This document shows, in pieces, positions 9,807 to 19,511 of a DNA stretch of 35,951 bases. Source of the DNA: Chara braunii. Lineage: Eukaryota; Streptophyta; Charophyceae; Charales; Characeae. The notes beneath the pieces are model-generated. The model did no database searches, was not told the origin of the DNA, and was given only the letters and a program-made list of their open reading frames with translations. The translations under genes and the position numbers were made by a program. Location of the stretch: positions 499,803-535,753 of the forward strand of contig BFEA01000156.1 in the NCBI GenBank assembly GCA_003427395.1, read 5' to 3'. Numbering within the stretch: position 1 is the stretch's first letter; every line of letters begins with the position of its first letter.

Positions 9807-11553
9807 TACTAAATCGAGATAAGAGAGTACCTTTTCCAAAAGATCAATCAAACTAAGTGCGAAAGTGAAAAAACAATGTACAATCAGAAAACGGTCAAGA
9901 CTTACAACTTCGATAGGCAAAACTTGGCAGTCAACTAATTTGATTAACAAACCTTAAAATCCGGTTAGAACAGAGACAAGAATCAAGAAAATCCACTTAG
10001 AGGATGAATTCTCGAAGTAGATTGAGATCAGAGCAAAGCTTTGATTTACGAATCTCCAATTAAGAATTATTCCCAAGAATTATTTCAGAAGCACAATAAG
10101 AGATTATGAATTTGAAGTCTCCAACTCCAATTCGTTACGAATCCATAAATGGATTAAAGCAATCAAAAAAACAATCCGAGAATACGGTTGATGACAAGAC
10201 ATAAGACCCTCAATTGAAATTCTAATATGTCACATCATTAGAATCCTTTTATCAAGAAACAATCAAGAATCGTGAATTGAAATTATCAATGAAAAATCAA
10301 CCTTAGGATTGAAAAACTAGGTTATTAGACATGATTAGTACATTCCAAATTATAAGACAGCCAAGCCACGCATGAGTTAAATCCTGATTCAATAACAACC
10401 TCTTATCCCTTCTTCCTTTACACAACTGCTTATCTCATATCCTACAAACCCTACCCTTGCGTGTTTGGGGAAGGAAGGACTCTATTCCTCCCACTGCTAG
10501 CGTCTAGGCTCAAAGCAAAATTAACACCAAAGGCATGAATGACCATCTTCAATCCCTCAAAGAAAATCGAAAACAGTGTGGCACCCCCTCGCCAAACCTG
10601 TTGACGAGTCGCCACAGGGGATTCAAAAACCACCCTAGCTATACCCTTACCATACTGTTGAGGAAGAGGGAAGGATTTACAAAGAAACGAGGACAGCAAG
10701 CCCCACCAAACCTAGTTCATAAGAACAGCGACTCCATACCCCCCTGCCCATCTCCACCACTCTCGTCCCCCCTCCCACGGATACTCCCCGTCACTATCCT
10801 ACCCCTTCTCCTACCGCGCGCCACCATATCCTACCGTTCCCCTCGTCGTCTGACTCGCCCGTACGCACCCTTCTCTCGCCTCGCGTCCTCGCCTCTTCGC
10901 CCACTGCGTCGCCTGGCTCTTCGATAGCGCACCAGCGGGGCGCAGCGCTCCCGGTCGCGCTGCGCCCGCCCCTCCTGTGTCACCCTCAGTCGTACGTCTT
11001 CACCACAGGACTCCTTATACATTGGGGATTGGCCATATGGTGTGAGTGGGAAGGTGCCTCATATAGGTTAGGAGTACTGATTCGGTCCAATGTTTGTGTT
11101 TTGGGTTTTGATGGGCAGGGGGCTCCTACCAGGGTAGGGGAGGAGCCTCACGCTCTCTAGACGAGGGGTACTGGTTGGATGGTGTCCATGGGCAGTCAAT
11201 CCCCTTGCATGAGGGCAATCAATGTTGTCCTCCTTCTATGATTAGGACTCAATTTTGACTCCTGCTTTGTAAAATGGGACGTCACACCCGGTTTCCAGCA
11301 GGTGCAGCTCCCCACCAATAGATTGGAGCCATCTTCTACAGGGGTCCTAATAGTGGGGGATGCTCCACCTCCACTAATAGGCCTCACTTGGATGTAAAAA
11401 AAATAAAAAAAATAAAAAAAGGATGACGTAAACAACAGGTGTGCTATGGAGATGTACCCAGGTAGCTGAGGGGTTGTCATAGGTTAGACCTTGGCCTTGG
11501 CCATTAGACTGTGGGAGCTTGGGGAGAATGCTCGGACATATAGAGAGACTGGA

Positions 11554-11624
11554 GAGTATGCTCGCCTAGAAGTGTCAGGATCTTCCGTGGAACCTCTCCC
11601 TGATACTTCTAGCCGAGCATACTC
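11554..11624. repeat. Inverted repeat, 26 bp arms with 19 base loop
   Basis: The left arm 11554-11579 (GAGTATGCTCGCCTAGAAGT...) pairs with 11599-11624 at 24 of 26 positions. Because of the symmetry, both strands encode EYARLEVSG and DTS-RAYS in open frames. It resembles the end of a foldback or MITE-like element, or a transcribed hairpin. No target-site duplication was found around it. Confidence 0.85.
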
Positions 11625-11891
11625 CCTTGTCCCAGCAATTGCGTACCTTCGCAGCAAAGCTCTTCTCTTACATGAGACTTGCGCTGCTGCTGTTCGCCTG
11701 GAGAATGCGTTGCTCTCACAAATAAGACAATTGCTTCTTCTTCCTACAGGCGAGGGAGGTGACGATTGCAACAATCACCAACCACACTCAGACAACCTGG
11801 AAGCAACTTAAAAAAGACCTCGGGCACGCGAAAAACCAGCCTGGGAGTTTTTCAGACATTTTCAGACTTTTTCTGAATTTTAGCCTACCTC

Positions 11892-11910
11892 AAAAAAAAA
11901 AAAAAAAAAA
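11892..11910 (+). repeat. Poly-A tract, about 19 bases
   Basis: This is an A-run after a CCTACCTC sequence in intergenic DNA. No retrocopy with this tail is recognisable upstream. Confidence 0.85.
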
Positions 11911-12266
11911 GACCATTCTGTGAGGCAACAGTGCACAGATCTGTTTTGAGGTCATATGGCTGGACAAAAACAGAAAGCTAGCCACACAGGATGACTAGGT
12001 TAGCCTCATCTGGTTCAGGTGGACGGAAGTCCTTTTCAAGAGGGACTTCCATCTGGAATTTTGGGACTGGTTATCACTTCATGCAGGCGATTCCCTCAGA
12101 TCTCCAGATTACTTCCCTGACCCTTTCCCTTCTTCAAAGTTATCATTGGTGGATATGTCTTGGCTTGGTAGAGAGGACACTTAAATCTGAAACAGCTAGT
12201 TGTATCGTGTTTTATCTGGCAACTGATAGAGGGTTGAAGAGGCTGTTTTCATCATTAAGTTTCAAG

Positions 12267-13227
12267 TGCAATGAACCCAGATCGTGAAAACAGTCGTCAA
12301 CAATGCAAATTCGGATAAATGTCCATCGGCTGATGATTGCCAATAGTCAAAATGGTAACCAGACAGAATGAGCTAAGTAATCATACACAGACGAAGAGAG
12401 AGGAGGGAGATGAGACAAAGGAGAGGAAAGTACCATGCCCACTTCTGCTACGGGTTCCTCCTCGACTACCACCTCAATAATCAATAGTCTGAACGAGTAT
12501 CTGAAGTAGCCTCAATGTGCCATGTGGCACGTCTAATCAGTCCTTCATCAAAGCTGAAGCAATGTCACATGAAGACAACCAGGTAAGTACCCACGATCTC
12601 TCCACAGTCCCGATCTCCTCCTGAATGATGATAATCAGAACAGCAATACAAGTCTCGTAGCCTCGCCTCGTTAGCCACAACAGAACACGTGGCAGCAGCC
12701 ACATCAACCAATGATACATGTGGCAGCGGCCACATCAGCGATAGCGCCTGGCAACTGCCACGTCAGCATGCCAAGAAGACAGGTGCAAGCCTGCCACCAT
12801 GTTGGACCAGCAGCGCATTGTCGAAGTCACAATGCCAGCGTCGCAGCGTCGAGCCAGCGTTGAAGTCAACGCGTGAAGTCAGCCTCAACGCAAGGCAGAA
12901 TGAATGAATCCAAAGCTAGGAAGTCAGCGCTTATGTAGCGTTGACGCGGGGTCTGGACCCCGGATGCTGCAACTTGTAGCCGTCCAGATCTTGAGGCAAA
13001 CGAAGGCCCTGGTTGGCCTCCCTTCGACTTGAATGCTTGTCTGGGAACCTGCGCACAACAAGTGAGTGTATCCAACCAAGGGCCTGGGCGCAGTACCTTT
13101 GATTCTACAGTCGACTTTGACCTTTGAATTTTCGGTGTGCAGCGTTTGGTCTCACAACCAAACACAGCAGACTCAGGACTGGGCGTGTCGTGGTCACACA
13201 GCCCAGTGCATACCAACTTAGGTCTGC
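12267..13227 (-). repeat. 3' LTR of element 2, inner end deleted
   Basis: This matches 19512-20470 of the 5' LTR. The outer terminus TGCAATGAACCC (plus strand) is intact. Homology stops at about 13227, where integrase-type coding sequence begins directly. Compared with the other LTR it has a 12 bp insertion near 12579-12593 creating AGGTAAGTACC, and lacks about 12 bp near 13020. The G-box palindrome TGCCACGTGGCA of the partner is here TGCCATGTGGCA (12519-12530). Inverted motif pairs lie at 12689-12702 (GTGGC/GCCAC) and 12718-12735 (ATGTGGC/GCCACAT). An open frame of about 116 residues on the minus strand also exists in the partner LTR but has no known domain. Confidence 0.88.
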
Positions 13228-14420
13228 GAAGCCGATAAGACGGTCCCTCTGCATCTCCAATTAGTTTGAGAACTTCCTAGGGTCCAAAATAGACAAGAAA
13301 CAATTTCTGGGACACATCTTTTTCTAGTGAAAACTCTTTAGATTTTACCCAAACCAGATCACCCTCTTTAAATGTAGACGGTCGACGGTGCTTGTTGGCT
13401 TGTTCAATCATTCGTAATTGAGCGTTCCGTAGATTATCTTTAACTTTCCGAATGTCCTCCTGGAACAATATTGCATATTCTTTCGTCCCTGGGGGCAGCC
13501 TAAGGAACTGGTCCCGAGTTAGTACATCAATGGGACGTTTAGGTTTCCACCCTTTGTGAAGTGCATTCGGGGTTTGTCCAGTGGAAGTATGGACACTGTT
13601 GTTATATGCACTCACAATTTTGGGTAAGTTCTCGTCCCAATCAATCTGATCGGGTCTAAGATACATACGCAAAAGTTGCTGGCACGGACAGTTCATCTGT
13701 TCAGTCTGGCCATTCGTTTCGGGGTGGGTTCCCTGACGACATGGTCAACCGCGTGCAATAAGCTTCCATCATCTTTTGCCATGGCAGACTAGTGAACCTG
13801 ACATCTCGATCAGACACAATGGATTTAGGGAATCCATACTCAGTGACCCATCACATCTGAAATTTCTGAATGACAAGTTCAGTACGCGTTTCTGTTGATA
13901 AGGGAACAAACATAGCGTATTTAGAAAAACGGTCCACAATTGCCATCACTTGACTGTCACCATTGCGACTTTTAACCAGACTCATGAAGTCAATTGAGAT
14001 AGACTCACCTGATTCACTTGGTATAGGTAATGGCTTGAGAAGTCCAAGGGGATTCTCATGCGACGACTTGTTTCTCTGACACACTAAACAGGTACGAACA
14101 TATGTTAGTACATCTTCTTTAAGTCCCTTCCATTCGAAACGTTCTCTGACTTCAGCATATGTTTTCTTGAAACCGAAATAACCTTCAGAATTGTGACATT
14201 CCCCAATCAACAGGCTCTTAAGTTCTTCCTTATGAGGTATACACAATCTCTGCTCGGTTTGGTCAATCAATAACAACAACCCATCAGTCAGTTTATAGTT
14301 GGGTAGTTGGGACGGATCTCGTATAAGGATATCCATGATTGGTTTCCAGATAGGATCAATAGCATATCCTTGGCGAATCTGGTCTTTCAGGTCATTCCCA
14401 ACATCCAAGTAAGAGACAAT
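13228..14420 (-). pseudogene. Integrase, element 2
   Basis: Integrase inserts the cDNA into the host chromosome. The zinc-binding domain shows HKEEL...ECHNSEGYFGFKKT then CLVCQRNK (14065-14240). The usual second His of GHFG is Tyr here. The catalytic core shows SIDFMS, IVDRFSKYAMFVPL and, after a stop near 13858, SDRDVRFTS. A frame change near 13750 precedes HPETNGQTEQMN, which carries the catalytic Glu. The C-terminal region (13277-13696) has WDENLPKIVSAYN, then FKEGDLVWVKS and the end of the GPY-type fold (YFGP, stop, then SYRL). The C-terminal tail, where a chromodomain could sit, is deleted into the LTR. Confidence 0.92.
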
Positions 14421-14429
14421 TGCACCAAA

Positions 14430-14890
14430 GAAATCACTGCGTCGGGATAAAGCATTTGCAACTATATTTGGCTTACCTTTGATAGTTTTGAGCTCAAAGT
14501 TAAAGGTGTCAATGAAGGTAGACCATCTTACCAACTTGTCAGAGAGTCTAGACTGTGTTTTTATCCACTGTAGTGTTGAGTGGTCTGAATACACAGTAAA
14601 GTGTCTCCCTAGCAGGTAGTGTCTCCACGCATCCAATGCATAGAGTAAGGCATAAAATTCCCGTTCGTAGGTGGAGTTGGCAACCTTCTCTGACGATAAT
14701 CGTGTAGACATAAACTCTATGGGCCTATAGCCCTTGCCATCATCCTGTTAGAGAGCAACGCCAATCCCATACTGATTTGCGTCAGTGGTAACAATGAAAG
14801 GCAATGACGGATCAACAATCTTAAGGACAGGGTAGTGAGTTAGTGCATACTTCAATTTCTGAAAGGAAGACGCACAATCCTTATCCCACA
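14430..14890 (-). pseudogene. RNase H domain, element 2
   Basis: This would degrade the RNA strand during reverse transcription. It starts with FIVTTDANQYGIGVAL (first catalytic Asp), then a stop near 14748. It continues YRPIEFMSTRLSS, STYEREFYALLYAL (catalytic Glu), GRHFTVYSDHSTL (Asp) and ends NALSRRSDF at 14440-14460. A second stop lies upstream near 14900, at the start of the connection to RT. All catalytic acids I can name are present, but the frame is broken. Confidence 0.9.
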
Positions 14891-14899
14891 ACCAAATAG

Positions 14900-15700
14900 T
14901 TTATTTCTTTAACAAGATTCGCGTTGGTGTAGCAATCAGCGAGAAGTTCCTAACAAACTTTCTGTAGTAACTGGCCAAACCAAGGAAATATCGTAATTCA
15001 GTTATAAACTTAGGTTGTGGCCAATCTCTAATTGCTGATTTTTTTTTTATCTTCCGGCCTTAGACCTTCTTCGTTCACTATGTGTCCTAAGTATAACACT
15101 TCGGACTTAGCAAACTCAGACTTCTTGGGATTGATCTTGAAGTTGCCCTCTCGCAACTTCCCTAGCACCAGACGAAGGTGTTTCTCATGATCTTCTAGTG
15201 TCTTACTGTACACTAGAATATCATCGAGATATAAAATTACGAACTTGTCTAACCATTGACGAAAGAGTTCATTCATAGACCTTTGGAAGGTCGTAGGGGC
15301 GTTAGTCAGTCTGAAGGGCATTACCACAAACTCATAATGGTCATACCTCGTTCGGAATGCAGTCTTATGTTGATCCGTGGGTTCCACCTTGATCTGATGG
15401 TACCCCGACTTCAGATCAATCTTACTGAAAAACTTACAGTCATGCACTGGTCTAACAAGTCGTCAATTTGTGGTTGAGGTTTGATATTCTTAACAGTGAC
15501 AACATTCAATCCTTTGTAGTCAATACAAAGACGCAACTCACCTTCCATTTTGGGCACAAACAAGACATGAGCACCATAAGGAGAGGAGCTAGGGCGAATC
15601 CATCATTTTTCTGTTAAGTCTTGCAGTTGTTTTCGTACTTCCTCAAGTTACCAGGAATAATTTCAATGGTCTGCTTAATTGCACGCTAAGTTATTCCTGT
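14900..15700 (-). pseudogene. Reverse transcriptase, element 2
   Basis: The clean core is 15028-15447, with [29 protein letters not shown] (Arg for the usual Gly), YLDDILVYSKTLEDH and YLGHIVNEEGL. The YLDD catalytic motif lies near 15220. The upstream part (15450-15690) has [18 protein letters not shown] and LCIDYKGLN in other frames, with a stop near 15610. Downstream, a short run of T on the plus strand at 15041-15048 coincides with the frame break after GLRPED. The protein is not functional; the family is certain. Confidence 0.93.
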
Positions 15701-15949
15701 TGGTTCAGTGAATAATTTTTTATACTCATCTAAGAGTTTTTCAATCGAAAACGGATAGGAAGTAGAAGATTTACCTGTTTTCTTTACTAGAACCATCATT
15801 ACTTCTTGTTTCAACTTTTTCTTTGAAACCATTGATCGGAATGTTGGATAACTCATACAAGAGAAAGACAAACTAGAGTTAGAGCCAGACTAATGATACA
15901 GTTTGATAGGTTTCAATTCAGAGTGTGCATCTCGCAATTGCATAATCTT
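15690..15949 (-). pseudogene. Protease-RT linker of pol, element 2
   Basis: A 61-residue open piece (15686-15871) is rich in Lys and Ser, with LLDEYKKLFTEPTGIT just before a stop. This is the usual spacer in front of the RT fingers, where Ty3/gypsy polyproteins read L-E-EF-DVF-EP. Two stops lie near 15890 and 15950. Confidence 0.65.
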
Positions 15950-16492
15950 CTATTTGAAATTGATATCTGGGTTGACTTGCTCGTGCCAGTCCATTCCCAT
16001 AATCAAATCAAAAGGTAACTTCTTTTCTACAAGAAAGGAAACCTCGTGAACAATCTTATTTCCTTCCTTGGTACGGAATCGACACTTCACACGATCAACA
16101 TATTGCGAGACAGTGATCCTGCTTTTGTCAGCTAGGATAGACGTGATTGGTCGATACAGATTCTTTACCTTCATTCCGAGATGCAACTTGCGGATTGTTT
16201 TCTCGGATATGTAGGATCGCGTTGATCCTGAATCCAGTAGTGCACCTGCGCGGGTATGTGCAATCTCTACGTTCGCGAGTAGTAGGTCACCCTTAGACTT
16301 TGATTTTTTAGCCCACGAGCTTCGTAATGTCAGCAACTCGTTACTAAGCTCGTCAAGAGAGTCGTCCAGAGAGACAGTGCATAAGACCGGTTCAGGGTGT
16401 TCTGGATGATGGGCCGAAGAAGAATCATCCTCTACCATGTGAATCAAAGGGTTGGAAGGGATCGTAGACGCCTTACCTTCTTCTTGGTCCAA
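15950..16492 (-). pseudogene. Retropepsin-like aspartic protease, element 2
   Basis: This 180-residue open frame begins with an acidic Ser/His-rich spacer. Its active-site loop is LLDSGSTRSYIS (16219-16250), a regular D-S-G triad. The second conserved strand is FDLIMGMDWHEQ near 15985-16010. Unlike element 1, it keeps both hallmark motifs intact. It lies directly after the broken zinc knuckle of Gag and ahead of RT, the normal Gag-PR-RT order. No stop lies inside the domain, so it is the best-preserved pol domain of the element. Confidence 0.9.
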
Positions 16493-16553
16493 ACCCTAGT
16501 AGGAGCAGATGCTACTCCTACTGGCTGCTCGCTTTTGGGTTCCGAATAAGTGG

Positions 16554-18367
16554 GCACTAGGCAATTACGTGCCCTGCGATACCACACTTTAAACATTGGG
16601 CATTGTTCATTTTTTCCTGCCACAATTCTTGTATAATTCCCATTTTTTCTCATTGTCTCCCGGCCGCAATTTCGGGATGCTCAGGAAACGAGCGTGGCTT
16701 CTTCTTCTTTTTTGGTGGTCGTGGTCCTCCCTTGTTGACCACGGCAACAGTGACTTCCCCCTTCCCAGAATCATTGCTGCTCGCCACACCCTCGACTTCC
16801 ACTGACCACTTCTCTACATCATCGTCGTAAAAAACGACGAGGGTGTGGTCCTGGCGCTTTTGGCGCTAGAGTACCCGCTTACCTACGCCTGTGCCTCCTC
16901 CACCCCCATACTTTATTACAGAGACATAATAATTATTTACCTGTGAAGTCATTTGCTCTCGCTGGAGAGCCAAATCGCGAAATTGCCTATAATTGTACTA
17001 TCCGGATTTCGATTCTGCCACGAGTTGTCCACAAATGGGCTCTCGGCCAGAGCGCGGGAATAGATATACAAGACTGGGTTGTCTTGCAGGTTCAATCCAG
17101 GAACCTGTAGCAACCGATCAACCTCTCGGGACAGTGCTTCCACTGAGGTCCAATGCCTTTGTCCAATGGTGGTGATCTCGTCAAAGGTCTTATCGATTGT
17201 TGTCTTATCCAAAAAGCGTTCCTTGACTTTACCAAGAAACTGCTTCAGAGTCAATTTCCTAGCCCATTCACCAATGTCATCGAACCCTGCAGCGTTAGCT
17301 TCAGCCAATATCCATTCCTTAGCTTCCCCCTCAAGACAAGAGGTAGAGAAAGCAACTTGGGACTCAAATTTAGCAGGTGTCGTGCTACAATATGTCTGAA
17401 TTTCCGCTATCCAGAGCAACAAGTTCTCATCCTTCTTGTTGCAAAATGTGAATGGCAATTTCATCTTCACTTTTTCTTTTTTTTTCGGCTTCTCCGGCTC
17501 CGTACTTACCTTACCTTGCGGAGAAGCTGGAGGTTATGGAGGTGGAGAGGAGGGAGGAGAAGAAGGAGGAGTGTTCGGTGGAGAAGACGGTGGACTTGAT
17601 CCACCTCCATTAGATGACTTCCCCCCTCCATTAGACGTCTTCTGATCCTGAGGATCAGCGGACTTCATCGCATCACTCATCAACTTTTTAAGTTGTTTCT
17701 TGTTTTCCTTAACCTTTCGTTGTTTTTCTTCTACCAGATGCTTCCCTTTCACAATGTTTGTGACTGTTCGCAATCCTACAACAATTTCGTCTAAAAGGCT
17801 TTGCTGTCTGTCAATCTTTTCTTCCAAGAAGGTGAGGTAAGTCATGATGTGATACAATGTCTGTGTCAGGTCAGTCTGTTCCTTCCCTTCTGTTCCTTCC
17901 CTTCTGTTCCTATCACTTGTCTAATTTCATTCACTTTTTGTTCCCTTCTCAATTCCTGTTCACGTTTCCGAGTTAGTTTTTCCTTTTTCCTTTCATTCGC
18001 GGTCAGCGCCTCTCTTAATTGTCGGATGTTTACGTCAATCGTAGCCTCAATCACTTCTGGTCTGATTTCCCCTTTCCTAGATGACTCCATGACTTCTTCT
18101 AACTGCTTGATAGCAAACTGGTCCAACGCTTTCCAACACTGGCCCATCATTTTAGACACTTCGGCACCGACAACTACAACTTCCGCGGCCGTAATTGCTT
18201 GCTTCAGATGGTCCTCTACCGTTTTTAAATCAAACAGATACGAAAGTGTCGTTCAACGTCCGGTCTGGACGTATGCAAATCATTCAACAACTGGTTCCTT
18301 AGAGCCAGTAATTCTTCTTTGTTTCCGCCTGTCTCCTAGTCTTGGGTTCGGAAGATCCTTCACCCAT
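16554..18367 (-). pseudogene. gag: gag (coiled coil, capsid, zinc knuckle), element 2
   Basis: The start is the ATG at 18367 (MGEGSSEPKTRRQ). The N-terminal part (18159-17866) is a charged Glu/Arg/Lys-rich segment with coiled-coil character. Frame changes lie near 18310 and 18230. A third is caused by an exact 14 bp tandem duplication at 17881-17908. Next comes a Gly/Ser/Pro-rich linker (17534-17640), then a capsid-like domain at 16949-17470 with FCNKKDENLLLWIAEIQTY, LEGEAKEW and LTLKQFLGKVKERF. Another frame change continues into YYVSVIKYGGGGGTG. The knuckle at 16554-16595 is C-x2-C-x4-H-x4-C, but carries a TAG stop two codons before the last Cys. It would have formed the particle and bound the RNA. 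Confidence 0.88.
16784..16848. repeat. 11 bp-arm hairpin inside gag, element 2
   Basis: CCACACCCTCG at 16784-16794 pairs perfectly with CGAGGGTGTGG at 16838-16848. A nested TCGTCGT/ACGACGA pair flanks six A at 16829-16834. It overlaps coding sequence, so it may be chance or an RNA element in gag. Confidence 0.6.
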
Positions 18368-18496
18368 TAAGAATGTGATTGGAAAAAGAAACAAGAGTAA
18401 TTTCCACACACCAAACATTTTGGAAATCAGATTTGAGACAATATTCGCAATGATGGAACAAAAAACTAAAAAGAAATAATAAAAATGAACAAATCT

Positions 18497-18505
18497 CTAT
18501 TTATA
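18497..18505 (-). promoter_or_regulatory. TATA box candidate upstream of gag, element 2
   Basis: The minus strand reads TATAAATAG, about 130 bp ahead of the gag ATG at 18367 and just downstream of the CCACGTCA array. Spacing and sequence fit a plant core promoter. It lies in the internal leader, not in the LTR, which is unusual. Confidence 0.5.
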
Positions 18506-18813
18506 CTAATTGTTGTTCTTTCGTCTGTGTGATGACGTCCTATGAGTCTACATGTACCACATCAGGCCCGTGTGATCAAACACAACACACAAGTAAATAC
18601 GTAAGCACCACAACACAGCAACGACAAGGTAAGTATGCCAACAACAACAGCAAACAGTTTGTCAGCAACCTTTTTCAATCCACTGTGTCTATCTTCCTGG
18701 TGTCAGTGTGATGATGCACTCGCCGGACAGCTGGCACTATAGCTGTATAGTCGTTAGTCAGCTGCACCGCCGTTGTCTTCAGAATGCTTCTCTTACTTGG
18801 CAGTAATCCTGCC

Positions 18814-19410
18814 TGCCACGTGTCATCCCTGGAGTGCCAACACAACAGATCTTGCCACGTCAGCATTTTCAATGTCCAATCAACCAATAGCGGGATGCCA
18901 CGTCAGCAAATGTGTATTCTGATCCTATCCACATGCCACTTCCACGCTTCACATTGGGATACAGTCACCGTTCCAGCCAATCAGATCATGCCACGTTGGC
19001 CAAAGAGACCAATGCCACGTCAGCAGGCAGTCACCACCTCACAAAGACAGTTGTGGTCACTTGCTTCTTGCCACGTCAACGTTCAATCATGTTTCCTCAA
19101 GGCCACATCAGCATCTGCAATAGACCTTGTCGCACATCAGCAACATGAGAAGTGCCACATCAGCAACAAGGTCTTCGGACGCGACACAACATATGCCACG
19201 TCAGCAGGGGATCACTATGCCACGTTAGTGTTGCGATCTAGGCTGGCATGCGGTATCCTTTGCCGCGATCCCTACTGCCACGTCAACAACCTTGTAGGGA
19301 TGTCCTCTGGCCAGTGAAGTCTGTACCTCGTTAGCAAATCCGACAGTGTCTTCTCGCCAGTGAAGTCTTTGTCACGTCAGCACCCCCGACGTATCTCTTG
19401 CCACATCATC
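18814..19410 (-). promoter_or_regulatory. Array of about 15 TGACGTGGC-type motifs in the leader of element 2
   Basis: On the plus strand the word TGCCAC(G/A)TCAGCA recurs at 18814, 18853, 18896, 18989, 19013, 19069, 19101, 19131, 19153, 19194, 19218, 19276, 19370 and 19399, with a weaker one at 18934. On the minus strand this is TGCTGACGTGGCA, the hybrid C-box/G-box bound by plant bZIP factors (established for TGACGTGGC). Sequence between the motifs is not repeated. The array lies between PBS and the TATA box of gag. The 3.1 kb around it has no gene other than gag; the 18370-18800 part holds only the TATA box. Confidence 0.75.
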
Positions 19411-19496
19411 ACCTACTCATGACACATGTGCATTACACTTACCTGTGTGCCACCTAACACGTGCACACGTGTACAATCGTCGTCGTCAGGAGAATT

Positions 19497-19508
19497 GCTC
19501 TGATACCA
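19497..19508 (-). other. Primer-binding site, initiator-Met tRNA type, element 2
   Basis: The minus strand reads TGGTATCAGAGC, three bases from the LTR end at 19512. It is the same primer class as element 1 and anchors the 5' LTR boundary. Confidence 0.9.
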
Positions 19509-19511
19509 AAT

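Larger units (their letters stand above)
8494..12266. other. Intergenic stretch without a supported gene
   Basis: Positions 8494-8610 and 9810-10440 hold nothing I can name; the latter is A/T-rich. Positions 10720-10990 are C-rich, and open frames on both strands there reflect composition. Positions 11990-12260 carry an open frame of about 90 residues with no recognised domain, running into the LTR of element 2. The structured parts (duplicated module, hairpin, poly-A) are listed separately. Confidence 0.6.

Noticed and set aside
16828-16836. TTTTTTA slippery heptamer with a following hairpin in gag 2, as a programmed -1 frameshift
   Set aside because: In the frame that fits Gag here the heptamer is not in the X-XXY-YYZ register, and the region already contains unrelated frame changes.
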